Shown here: one piece after another, positions 1 through 7,745 of the stretch
Layout of the letters: the number at the start of each line of letters is the position of its first letter
Numbering within the stretch: position 1 is the stretch's first letter
Assembly (NCBI GenBank): GCA_943371965.1
Contig: CALRWV020000003.1
Span: 248,001-312,000, forward strand
Origin: CALRWV02 sp943371965
GTDB taxonomy: Bacteria; Bacteroidota; JABWAT01
Length of the DNA stretch: 64,000 nt
Direction of reading: 5' to 3'
Notes under the pieces: model-generated
Databases searched by the model: none
The model's input: the letters and a program-made list of their open reading frames with translations, nothing else
What the model was told of the DNA's origin: nothing
Made by a program: the position numbers and the translations under genes

Positions 1-1358
1 ATTATGAAATAACGCAGTATCTGAAAGAAAAAGATAATTCTCTGCTTGTAAAAATTGACAACAAAAGAAAACGTGAAGGCATTCCAACAGTAAATACGGA
101 TTGGTTCAATTATGGAGGAATTACCCGTGAAGTTGAACTCGTGGAAACTGAATCAACTTTTATCCGCGATTACATGATTCAACTGAAAAAAGGATCACTG
201 AATGAAGTCTCCGGCTTTGTACAACTTGATGGAAATTCACTTTCGCAAAAAATTGAAATCTCAATTCCCGAACTGAAAATCAGTGAAAAAATTCAAACCA
301 ATTCTGATGGATTTGCAGAACTGAAATTCAAACTTTCCAAAGCAGTACTATGGTCACCGGAAACTCCAAAATTGTATGAAGTTGTATTGTCTTTAAACGG
401 ACAAACATTAAAAGATAAGATTGGTTTCCGTTCAATTGAGGTAAAGGGAACGGATATTCTGCTGAACGGGAAATCTGTTTTTCTCCGCGGTATTTCAATT
501 CATGACGAAAACAGCGTCCGTGGTGACAGGGCTTTTTCACGTGAAGATGCTGTGCTGAATTTAGGACGTGCAAAAGAACTGAACTGCAATTTTGTTAGAC
601 TTGCACATTATCCGCACAACGAAAATATGATCAGGGTTGCGGAAGAAATGGGAATCTTGGTTTGGGAAGAAATTCCTGTTTACTGGACTATTCTGTGGGA
701 AAATAAGGAAACATTCAAAAATGCACAGAAACAGTTGAATGATATGATTGTTAGAGACAGAAACCGTGCAAATGTAATCATCTGGTCAATGGCAAACGAA
801 ACACCCGTCAGTGAAGCCAGAACCAAATTCCTTTATGATCTTACCGTTTCAGCTCGGAACTTGGATAATACCCGGTTAATCAGTGCTGCACTTGAAAAGC
901 ATTCGTTGCCTAATGATCCACTGATCTATACAATTGATGATCCCTTTGCCGAATTTGCAGATGTAGTTTCTTTCAATCAATATGTGGGTTGGTATGATGG
1001 ACTTCCTGACAAATGCAACCGCGTTAAATGGGATATTAAAATCAATAAACCAATTATCATCAGCGAATTTGGCGGTGATGCACTTCAGGGCTTACATGCT
1101 GATAAATTAACACGGTGGTCAGAAGAATTTCAGGAAGATTTGTATATCCAGAATCTGAAAATGATTTCGCAGATTTCTGCATTGCGTGGAATTACGCCTT
1201 GGATTTTGTCCGATTTCCGATCGCCCAGACGTGTTTTACCCAATATTCAGGATGGTTGGAACAGAAAAGGTCTGTTTTCAGAAACCGGTGAAAAGAAAAA
1301 AGCATTCTTTATTTTGCACGATTATTATTTGAACAATGAAAGGGAATTCGGAAAATGA
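1..1358 (+). CDS. GH2-family glycoside hydrolase (beta-glucuronidase/beta-galactosidase type), 5' truncated
   Basis: Hydrolyses a terminal beta-glycosidic bond; the sugar cannot be fixed from sequence. The reading frame is open from base 3, so the gene starts before the window and its signal peptide, if any, is not visible. The part seen holds the end of the sugar-binding domain (NYGGITREVEL), the Ig-like middle domain and the TIM barrel. The acid/base Glu lies in the WSMANE motif (codon 798-800) and the nucleophile Glu in ISEFGG (codon 1065-1067), so the catalytic pair is intact. Its TGA overlaps the ATG of the next gene (ATGA at 1355-1358), which suggests translational coupling. The family call is firm; beta-glucuronidase is favoured slightly over beta-galactosidase. 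Confidence 0.88.
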   Translation, partial: YEITQYLKEKDNSLLVKIDNKRKREGIPTVNTDWFNYGGITREVELVETESTFIRDYMIQLKKGSLNEVSGFVQLDGNSLSQKIEISIPELKISEKIQTNSDGFAELKFKLSKAVLWSPETPKLYEVVLSLNGQTLKDKIGFRSIEVKGTDILLNGKSVFLRGISIHDENSVRGDRAFSREDAVLNLGRAKELNCNFVRLAHYPHNENMIRVAEEMGILVWEEIPVYWTILWENKETFKNAQKQLNDMIVRDRNRANVIIWSMANETPVSEARTKFLYDLTVSARNLDNTRLISAALEKHSLPNDPLIYTIDDPFAEFADVVSFNQYVGWYDGLPDKCNRVKWDIKINKPIIISEFGGDALQGLHADKLTRWSEEFQEDLYIQNLKMISQISALRGITPWILSDFRSPRRVLPNIQDGWNRKGLFSETGEKKKAFFILHDYYLNNEREFGK

Positions 1359-1990
1359 AAATCAGAAAACTTCTCTGGATATTGTTTGTTTTCCTCGCTG
1401 TTTCAATTGGATTATATCCCTTCATTTATCTTTTTGTGGATATGATTAGTAATGGTCTTCTTTCTACAAAACCGCAGGAAGTAACACAAAGTCAGCTTTA
1501 CCTTACGTTTTTCTATGTGCATATTTCTTTTGGTGGAGTTTCTCTTCTAACAGGTTGGAGTCAGTTCAATCACAATTTGAGAAACCGGAAAATTGGTTTT
1601 CACCGATTAATGGGCAAAATATATATTATTTCTGTACTCATATGTGGAATTTGCGGTATATATATTTCCTTGTATGCTACAGGAGGATTGGTTTCCAGTT
1701 TTGGTTTTGGGTTTCTTGCAATATTGTGGTTGTTTTTCACTGTTAAAGCTTATCTTGCAATAAGAAGAATTGAAATTCAGAAACATCAGCAGTGGATGAT
1801 CAGAAGTTACGCTCTAACATTTGCAGCTGTTACTCTTAGATTATATTTACCGATTCTTCCGGTAATCCTGAAAACGGATTTTGTTTCTGCATACAGGATT
1901 ATTTCATGGATGTGTTGGGTTCCAAATTTAATTGTCGCTGAATATCTGATCCGCAAAAAAGGTAATCCGTTATTACTTTCTGATTCATAA
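1355..1990 (+). CDS. DUF2306-family multi-pass membrane protein
   Basis: A 211-aa integral membrane protein of unknown function. There is a hydrophobic segment at residues 5-28 and four or five more helices after it. It carries the spaced histidines typical of DUF2306: YVHISFGG near residue 55, GFHRLMG near 85 and KHQQWMIRSY near 145, which could bind haem or metal (inference). The start codon overlaps the stop of the GH2 gene in ATGA, so the two are probably co-translated. No substrate can be named. Confidence 0.8.
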   Translation: MKIRKLLWILFVFLAVSIGLYPFIYLFVDMISNGLLSTKPQEVTQSQLYLTFFYVHISFGGVSLLTGWSQFNHNLRNRKIGFHRLMGKIYIISVLICGICGIYISLYATGGLVSSFGFGFLAILWLFFTVKAYLAIRRIEIQKHQQWMIRSYALTFAAVTLRLYLPILPVILKTDFVSAYRIISWMCWVPNLIVAEYLIRKKGNPLLLSDS

Positions 1991-2044
1991 GAAACATTGC
2001 GGTTATTTGGATTGTGATTGTTCATCAAACAAAAGGTAATTTAC

Positions 2045-3076
2045 ATGAAACAGGTATCAATTGAGCAGTTTATTCACGGCATCCCCAAAGCTGAACTGCA
2101 TCTTCACATTGAAGGTACTTTTGAACCGGAACTGATGTTTGCGATTGCCAAACGAAATAATATTGCAATTAAATACAGCTCGGTTGAAGAATTGAAACAT
2201 GCCTACAATTTCAACAATCTGCAGGAGTTTTTGGATATTTATTATGAAGGTGCTGCAGTTCTGATTCATGAGCAGGATTTCTTTGATATGACATGGGCTT
2301 ATCTTGAAAAAGTCAGCAAACAGAATCTGGTTCATGCTGAAATATTTTTTGATCCTCAAACTCATACCGATCGTGGAATTAAATTCAGTACAGTTATAAA
2401 TGGAATTCACAAAGCTCTTGAAAAAGCTGAAAGGGAATTGGGAATCAGTTCAAAATTGATCATGTGTTTTATCCGTCATTTGAATGAAGAAGCTGCAATG
2501 AAAACTTTGCAGGAAGCAATTCCATTCAAGCAGTGGATTTTCGCTGTTGGACTTGATTCATCTGAACAGGGACATCCGCCATCCAAATTCAAGAATGTTT
2601 TCGAAAAAGCAATTTCTGAAGGATTTCTAACTGTTGCACATGCAGGCGAAGAAGGTCCCGCCGAGTATGTTTGGGAAGCTTTGAATATCCTGAAAATATC
2701 ACGAATCGATCATGGCAACAGATCATTGGATGATGAAAAACTGATCAGTGAAATTGTTGATAGAAAAATGGCGTTAACATTGTGTCCGCTTTCAAATTTG
2801 AAATTGAAGGTTGTAAAAGATTTAAAAGATCATCCGTTGAGGAAAATGCTGAGCCGTGATATGCTGGTAACCATAAATTCTGATGACCCCAGTTATTTTG
2901 GAGGTTACATCAATGACAATTACCATGAAATTGCGAAAGCATTGAACCTGACAAAAAAGGAAATTGCACACCTCGCTAAAAATTCTTTCGCTGCAAGTTT
3001 CCTTGCTGAAGATAAAAAGATTGAAATGCACAAGTTGGTTGATAAATATTACCATGAAAACGGCGGGGAAGATTGA
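2045..3076 (+). CDS. Adenine deaminase, adenosine-deaminase superfamily (Aah1/PA0148 type)
   Basis: Predicted to deaminate adenine to hypoxanthine in purine salvage, using one zinc ion in the cytosol. The metal site is complete: HLHIEG near the N-terminus, HAGEE with the catalytic Glu, DHGNR and SDDP. The patches FNNLQEFLDIYY, FFDPQTHTDRG, DSSEQGHPPSKF and SDDPSYFGGY are those of the adenine-specific branch, not classical adenosine deaminase. The frame opens at a TTG at 2018, but ATG 2045 fits the family N-terminus and gives 343 aa. It follows the DUF2306 gene by 54 bases in the same direction. Adenosine remains a possible alternative substrate. Confidence 0.87.
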   Translation: MKQVSIEQFIHGIPKAELHLHIEGTFEPELMFAIAKRNNIAIKYSSVEELKHAYNFNNLQEFLDIYYEGAAVLIHEQDFFDMTWAYLEKVSKQNLVHAEIFFDPQTHTDRGIKFSTVINGIHKALEKAERELGISSKLIMCFIRHLNEEAAMKTLQEAIPFKQWIFAVGLDSSEQGHPPSKFKNVFEKAISEGFLTVAHAGEEGPAEYVWEALNILKISRIDHGNRSLDDEKLISEIVDRKMALTLCPLSNLKLKVVKDLKDHPLRKMLSRDMLVTINSDDPSYFGGYINDNYHEIAKALNLTKKEIAHLAKNSFAASFLAEDKKIEMHKLVDKYYHENGGED

Positions 3077-3122
3077 GAACTAATGCGTGATGAGTGATGA
3101 GTAATGAGTGTCAAACTGAAAC

Positions 3123-3192
3123 TTGTCACCCTGAGCGAAGTCGAAGGGTTTTCTGTTTATCATAAATGTTTTGACAGACTCAACATGACAAA
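3123..3192. repeat. REP-like inverted element, family 1 (degenerate right arm)
   Basis: The left arm (about 3123-3148) contains CCTGAGCGAAGTCGAAGGG. The right arm (about 3169-3192) contains GACAGACTCAACATGACAA, an imperfect inverted partner. It belongs to the same family as the element at 3885-3956. It is in frame with the PAP2 gene and creates a false N-terminal extension. Confidence 0.75.
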
Positions 3193-3206
3193 TAATTATA
3201 TATTAA

Positions 3207-3240
3207 AGTCCTCCTTTTGTAAAGGAGGATTTAGGAGGAA
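3207..3240 (+). promoter_or_regulatory. Hairpin plus strong Shine-Dalgarno ahead of the PAP2 gene
   Basis: TCCTCCTTT (3209-3217) pairs perfectly with AAAGGAGGA (3221-3229). A second AGGAGGA follows at 3233-3239, eight bases before the TTG at 3248. This second copy is the likely ribosome-binding site, and it could also pair with the same TCCTCCT arm, so two folds compete. The sequence resembles a dispersed repeat captured as a translation signal (inference). Confidence 0.6.
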
Positions 3241-3247
3241 TCAGAAA

Positions 3248-3835
3248 TTGAAATTAATTACGACTCTTTTTTTAATCTTTATCTGTTCACTTTCCGTTTC
3301 AGCACAAAATCCTGATATCAATCTGCTGAAAAGCATCAATCTGGACCGGAATACGTCACTTGACCATTCTTTCACCTTAATAACTGACAGTACGTTTCCG
3401 CTCTGTGCAGCAATTCCTGTTGTTATGTTTGGAACGGGCTGGTACAAAAATGATTCAACACTTAAACAGAACGGAATCATGGTAGGAACTTCACTGTTGA
3501 TTTCTGCAACTGTTTTCACTTCGCTGAAATATGCAGTCGGAAGAGACCGACCGTTTGTCACTTATCCCGAATTGGATAATGTAACTTTTGAAGGAACGCC
3601 ATCATTTCCTTCAGGACATACTGCTTCTGCATTTTCTACTGCAACATCATTGAGTTTGGCATATCCGGAGTGGTATGTTGTCGTTCCTGCTTATACATGG
3701 GCGGGAACAGTTGCTTATACTCGGATGCATTTGGGTGTTCATTATCCGAGTGATGTATTGGTGGGAATGATTATTGGAACAGGTTCAGCTTATTTATCAT
3801 ACAAAATTCAAAATTGGATGATGAAGTATTTTTGA
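3248..3835 (+). CDS. PAP2-superfamily phosphatase, exported/membrane
   Basis: A lipid-phosphate phosphatase-like protein (acid phosphatase/PgpB fold) acting at the membrane or outside it. All three PAP2 motifs are intact: KYAVGRDRP, PSFPSGH and RMHLGVHYPSD with the catalytic histidines. TTG 3248 is chosen because it lies eight bases after AGGAGGA and begins a clean signal peptide (LKLITTLFLIFICSLSVSAQ), giving 195 aa. The frame stays open back to 3104, but that stretch is repeat DNA. About three hydrophobic helices follow the signal. The physiological substrate (undecaprenyl-PP, phosphatidylglycerol-P or other) is not evident. Confidence 0.87.
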   Translation: MKLITTLFLIFICSLSVSAQNPDINLLKSINLDRNTSLDHSFTLITDSTFPLCAAIPVVMFGTGWYKNDSTLKQNGIMVGTSLLISATVFTSLKYAVGRDRPFVTYPELDNVTFEGTPSFPSGHTASAFSTATSLSLAYPEWYVVVPAYTWAGTVAYTRMHLGVHYPSDVLVGMIIGTGSAYLSYKIQNWMMKYF

Positions 3836-3884
3836 GGTTCTTCAACCGTAAAGTGCGCGGAGAGCTTAAAATTTTTAATTTTTC

Positions 3885-3956
3885 GTCATCCTGAGCGGAG
3901 TCGAAGGATTTTTGTTTTCTGATTGAATCAAACACTTCGACTCCGCTCAGTGTGAC
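3885..3956. repeat. REP-like inverted element, family 1 (perfect stem)
   Basis: CTGAGCGGAGTCGAAG at 3891-3906 pairs perfectly with CTTCGACTCCGCTCAG at 3935-3950. Outer bases GTCA and TGAC extend the stem. It sits between the convergent PAP2 and pgm genes and may also act as a two-way terminator. Flanking sequence (GTAAAGTGCGCGGAGAG near 3849, TTTTGCGTTTTTTGTG near 3966) resembles a second, outer family. Confidence 0.85.
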
Positions 3957-4006
3957 AATATTTCATTTTGCGTTTTTTGTGTTCTCTTTGTTTAAATGTT
4001 TTTCAT

Positions 4007-5638
4007 TTACAACGATGCATTCACAATCGACTGAGCTTCTTCAAAAATATTTTTCAGGTGATCTTTTCCTTTAAAGCTTTCCGCATAAATTTTATAAATA
4101 TTTTCAGTTCCTGAAGGTCTCGCTGCAAACCAGCCATTTTCGGTAACCACTTTCAAACCGCCTATGGCAGCATTATTTCCAGGTGCAGTTGTTAGAATGT
4201 TGAGAATATTTTCCCCAGCTAAAGATTTTGCTTGAACTTGGGCAGCTGACAGTTTTGCAAGATTGGCTTTCTGATCCGGTGTTGCTGGAGCATCTATCCG
4301 TTCGAATAAAGGCTCTCCAAGTTCCTTGGTTAAACTTTTATAAATTTCACCGGGATCTTTACCCATTTTAGCTGTAATCTCTGCTGAAAGCAAACCTGGA
4401 ATGATTCCGTCTTTATCAGTTGTCCAAACTTTTCCGTCAAACCTTGAAAAGGAAGCACCGGCACTTTCTTCGCCACCAAAACAGATTGATGAATCAACCA
4501 ATCCGTCAACAAACCATTTGAATCCGACTGGAACTTCATACAGTTTTCTTCCCAATTTTTGAGTTACCCGGTCAATCATTAAACTGCTGACAACTGTTTT
4601 CCCGATTGCGGCTGTTTTACTCCAATCCGGTCTGTTTTGCAGAAGATAAAAAATGGCAACAGACAAATAATGGTTTGGGGGAAGCAATCCAACACTTTTT
4701 GCAACAATTCCGTGGCGGTCATGGTCAGGATCACTTGCAACAGAAACATCAAATTTATCTTTCATCGCAATCAGTTTCTGCATGGCAAAAGAAGAAGAAG
4801 GATCCATCCGGATTTGACCATCCCAATCATAAGTCATAAAACTGAATGTCGGATCAACAATATTATTGACAACAGTTAGATTCAAATTGTAATGAACAGC
4901 AATTTTGCTCCAGTAATGAACACCGGCACCACCCAGAGGATCAACTCCAATGCTGATTTTGGAATCACGAATCAAATCCATATTAATAACATTTTTCAGA
5001 TCAGAAATATATGGCGTCAGGAAATTGTAGTGGTGAGTTGTTGCAGCTTTCAATGCACGTTCATAAGGAATTCTTGAAACACCTTTCATTCCGTTTTTCA
5101 AAAATTCATTTGCCTGATTTTCAACCCATTTTGTAATATTGGTATCAGCTGGTCCGCCATTGGTCGGATTGTATTTGAACCCGCCATCCTGAGGAGGATT
5201 GTGTGAAGGTGAAATAACAATTCCGTCAGAAAGGCCATCTGTTTTTCCCTGATTGTAAGTCAGAATTGCATGAGAAATAACTGGCGTTGGAGTATATTCA
5301 TCTCCTTCTGCAATCATGACTTCAATTTCATTGGCAGCAAGAACTTCAAGTGCAGAAGCAAAAGCAGGAAAGGAAAGCGCATGAGTATCAAATCCAAGAA
5401 AAAGCGGACCTGTAATTTTTTGCTGTTTTCTGTACATGCAAATGGCTTGGGTGATTGCAAGAATGTGTGATTCGTTAAAACTTTTTTTAATTGAAGTTCC
5501 GCGGTGACCGGAAGTACCAAAAGCAACAACCTGTTCACGAACGGAAACATCTGGAACTTCAGTGTAATAAGAAGTAATGAGTTTTGGAATATTAACCAAT
5601 AGTTCACGTTGTGCAGGTTTTCCGGCCAATGGATTCAT
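4007..5638 (-). CDS. pgm: Phosphoglucomutase (alpha-D-glucose-1,6-bisphosphate dependent)
   Basis: Interconverts glucose 1-phosphate and glucose 6-phosphate, linking glycogen or UDP-glucose metabolism to glycolysis in the cytosol. At 543 aa it matches the E. coli Pgm branch of the phosphohexomutases. Visible motifs: FGTSGHRG near residue 41; the active serine in SPSHNPP near 145; metal-binding DPDHDRHG near 305; sugar-binding GGEESAG near 395; phosphate-binding RPSGTENIYKIY near 510. The ATG at 5638 is preceded by AAAGGTG. It is transcribed alone, convergent with the PAP2 gene, from a TATCTTTG-type promoter. Confidence 0.96.
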   Translation of the reverse strand: MNPLAGKPAQRELLVNIPKLITSYYTEVPDVSVREQVVAFGTSGHRGTSIKKSFNESHILAITQAICMYRKQQKITGPLFLGFDTHALSFPAFASALEVLAANEIEVMIAEGDEYTPTPVISHAILTYNQGKTDGLSDGIVISPSHNPPQDGGFKYNPTNGGPADTNITKWVENQANEFLKNGMKGVSRIPYERALKAATTHHYNFLTPYISDLKNVINMDLIRDSKISIGVDPLGGAGVHYWSKIAVHYNLNLTVVNNIVDPTFSFMTYDWDGQIRMDPSSSFAMQKLIAMKDKFDVSVASDPDHDRHGIVAKSVGLLPPNHYLSVAIFYLLQNRPDWSKTAAIGKTVVSSLMIDRVTQKLGRKLYEVPVGFKWFVDGLVDSSICFGGEESAGASFSRFDGKVWTTDKDGIIPGLLSAEITAKMGKDPGEIYKSLTKELGEPLFERIDAPATPDQKANLAKLSAAQVQAKSLAGENILNILTTAPGNNAAIGGLKVVTENGWFAARPSGTENIYKIYAESFKGKDHLKNIFEEAQSIVNASL

Positions 5639-5688
5639 TTTGATTCACCTTTCAATAAAATGTTTTCTGTAGTCAGCAAAGCAATTGC

Positions 5689-5720
5689 CTCAGCCAAAGG
5701 CTGATGCGCCTCAGGCGCAG
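5689..5720. repeat. Double-hairpin element, family 2, copy 1
   Basis: CAGCC-AAA-GGCTG (5691-5703) is followed by TGCGCC-TCA-GGCGCA (5705-5719). It lies in the pgm leader, about 50 bases before the start codon. The 32-nt unit recurs at 9711-9742 with two paired substitutions in the second stem. Confidence 0.85.
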
Positions 5721-5742
5721 ATTGTCGATTAAGTTTAGTTTT

Positions 5743-5750
5743 CAAAGATA
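5743..5750 (-). promoter_or_regulatory. Predicted -7 element (TATCTTTG) of pgm
   Basis: Read on the minus strand the site is TATCTTTG, a perfect TAnnTTTG. It implies a start near 5735 and a leader of about 100 bases holding the double hairpin. No clear -33 TTTG is seen at the usual distance. Confidence 0.5.
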
Positions 5751-5853
5751 TATATTATTTTAAAGTTTTGTGATAAATATATGAAGTTATTTGAAGCATA
5801 AATCTTGTTTTTGCATTACTTTTATCCCTATAAAACAATCAAACCATGTTGAA

Positions 5854-6384
5854 ATGATAATTATCAGACTATTAAACGCAACAGAAAGACAACAATACCG
5901 TTCAGCAAGACTGGAATGCCTAAAAAATCATCCTGAAAATTTCGGGACTCTGTTTGAAGAGGAAAATAATGCACCACAGCTTGTATTTGAAAAATATCTG
6001 AGCGATCCGAAATCAGAGAATTTTATGTTTGGTGCTTTTGACGGCAACCAATGCATTGGAATTTGTGGATTTGTAAAAGGAACGAGGATCAAAACAAAAC
6101 ACCGAGGTGAAATTGTACAAATGTATGTGAATGAAAAGTATTCAGGCAAGGGAATCGGAAAAGCTCTTCTGACAAAGACTATTGAAAAAGCATTGCAAAA
6201 AAGTGAAATTGAACAACTGGTGTTGAGTGTAGTTCTATCAAATCAATCAGCTATTAAATTATATGAGCAAGTTGGTTTTGCTGAATATGGCATTATTAAG
6301 GACTATTTCAAACTTAACGACGAAAAATGGGATCAATGTTTTATGATTTTGGAACGGGAAAGATATCTTGACAAAAGGAAATAG
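5854..6384 (+). CDS. GNAT-family N-acetyltransferase
   Basis: A 176-aa acetyl-CoA-dependent acetyltransferase with unknown acceptor. The fold is readable: N-terminal IIIRLLNATERQQYRSARLE, strand beta-4 in GEIVQMYVNEKYSG, and the acetyl-CoA pyrophosphate loop in SGKGIGKALL. The C-terminal ISAVKLYEQVGF-like signature appears as QSAIKLYEQVGFAEYG. ATG 5854 is chosen over the open frame back to 5791 because the fold begins there. It is divergent from pgm. RimI/RimL-like enzymes are related, but no specific role can be assigned. Confidence 0.85.
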   Translation: MIIIRLLNATERQQYRSARLECLKNHPENFGTLFEEENNAPQLVFEKYLSDPKSENFMFGAFDGNQCIGICGFVKGTRIKTKHRGEIVQMYVNEKYSGKGIGKALLTKTIEKALQKSEIEQLVLSVVLSNQSAIKLYEQVGFAEYGIIKDYFKLNDEKWDQCFMILERERYLDKRK

Positions 6385-6516
6385 TGAATAGTAAATGGAG
6401 AATAGCAAGTGGCAAGTAAAATCCTGTAAGCAGTTGACCCTGATTATTTAAACCTTTTACTGCCTTGCCAATTACCTAACAACCTAAAAACCCACTAACC
6501 CAAAGAAAGCTAACTT

Positions 6517-7635
6517 ATGAAATTCGAAACCAGAGCCATTCACGTTGGCAGACACATTGATAAACAAACCGGCGCTGTAACAACACCGATTCATCTCTCA
6601 ACAACTTTTGAGCGTGATGCTGACGGAAGTTTCCCTCATGGAAATGTGTATTCCAGAAATGGAAATCCAAACAGAAACTCGTTGGAAGAATGTGTAGCAT
6701 CATTGGAAGGTGGAGAAGTTGCCTCAGCGTTTTCATCTGGTCAGGCAGCAACCATGAGTGTCCTTCAAACATTAAAACCGGGTGATCATGTAATTTTTCC
6801 GGATGATGTTTATTGGGGTTCAGTAAAAATTCTCAGAGAAATTTTCAGCAATTGGGGAATGCAGTTTTCTTTTGTTGACATGACCGATCTTTCTGCTGTT
6901 GAAAAATCTGTAACATCAAATACGAAGCTGATTTGGGCTGAAACTCCTTCAAATCCTTTACTGAAAATAGTCGACATTAAAAAACTCGCTGATATTGCCC
7001 ATAAAAATAAGTCTGTTTTGGTGGCAGATAATACTTGGTCAACACCGGTTATTCAGCGCCCGTTTGAATTTGGTGCAGATTTGGTCATGCATTCAACTAC
7101 AAAATATTTGGGTGGAAATTCAGATGTGCTGGGTGGAATTATTGTTTCAAAAAAGAAAAATGAATTGTCCGACAAAATAAAACTGATTCAGGGGACAGGT
7201 GGCGCAGTTCCATCTCCTTTTGAATGCTGGTTGATTTTGAGAAGCATGTCTTCACTTTCTGTTAGGATGGTTGCACATTCAGAAAACGCACTTGAATTGG
7301 CAGAATTTCTACAGAATCATCCAAAAGTCGATGTTGTTCATTATCCGGGATTATTGACTCATTCGGGCCATGAACTTGCCAGAAAACAGATGAATGGGTT
7401 TGGTGGAATGCTTTCGTTTCAGGTAAAAGGCGGTCAGGAAGAAGCGATGAAAATTGTCGGGAAAACCAAAATATTTATCCGTGCAACCAGTTTGGGTGGT
7501 GGACACAGTCTCATCGAACATCGGGCATCTGTTGAAGGACTGGATACAAAAACACCACAAAATTTAATCAGGATTTCTGTTGGATTAGAGCATGTTGATG
7601 ATCTGATTGATGATCTTGATCAGGCGCTACTTTGA
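6517..7635 (+). CDS. Trans-sulfuration PLP enzyme (cystathionine gamma-synthase/beta-lyase family)
   Basis: A cytosolic PLP enzyme of cysteine/methionine metabolism, 372 aa, the usual family length. The PLP lysine is K196 in HSTTKYLGG. AETPSNPLL (near residue 147) and ADNTWSTP (near 173, with the PLP-binding Asp) are present, as is the N-terminal FETRAIHVG. The C-terminal EHRASVEG resembles cystathionine synthase/lyase. Sequence alone does not separate gamma-synthase, beta-lyase and gamma-lyase, and no met or cys genes adjoin it. It stands alone, convergent with the ABC-F gene. Confidence 0.9.
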   Translation: MKFETRAIHVGRHIDKQTGAVTTPIHLSTTFERDADGSFPHGNVYSRNGNPNRNSLEECVASLEGGEVASAFSSGQAATMSVLQTLKPGDHVIFPDDVYWGSVKILREIFSNWGMQFSFVDMTDLSAVEKSVTSNTKLIWAETPSNPLLKIVDIKKLADIAHKNKSVLVADNTWSTPVIQRPFEFGADLVMHSTTKYLGGNSDVLGGIIVSKKKNELSDKIKLIQGTGGAVPSPFECWLILRSMSSLSVRMVAHSENALELAEFLQNHPKVDVVHYPGLLTHSGHELARKQMNGFGGMLSFQVKGGQEEAMKIVGKTKIFIRATSLGGGHSLIEHRASVEGLDTKTPQNLIRISVGLEHVDDLIDDLDQALL

Positions 7636-7656
7636 TTAATTAAGAATTAAGAATGT

Positions 7657-7735
7657 GGAATTAAGAATTATTGAAGAATTTAATTTTAAAAACGTGTGCC
7701 TTGTCTTTAATTCCAGATTCGTAATTCTTAATTCC
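7657..7735. repeat. Inverted repeat between convergent genes
   Basis: GGAATTAAGAATTA (7657-7670) and TAATTCTTAATTCC (7722-7735) are perfect 14-base inverted copies. Further partial copies of AATTAAGAAT lie at 7636-7652, and related AATTACGAATTATGAATTAC lies near 9691. It may serve as a bidirectional terminator. Confidence 0.7.
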
Positions 7736-7745
7736 TAAATATTAA

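Noticed and set aside
3104..3247. N-terminal extension of the PAP2 protein
   Set aside because: The stretch is REP-like and hairpin DNA. The signal peptide and Shine-Dalgarno sequence support TTG 3248.
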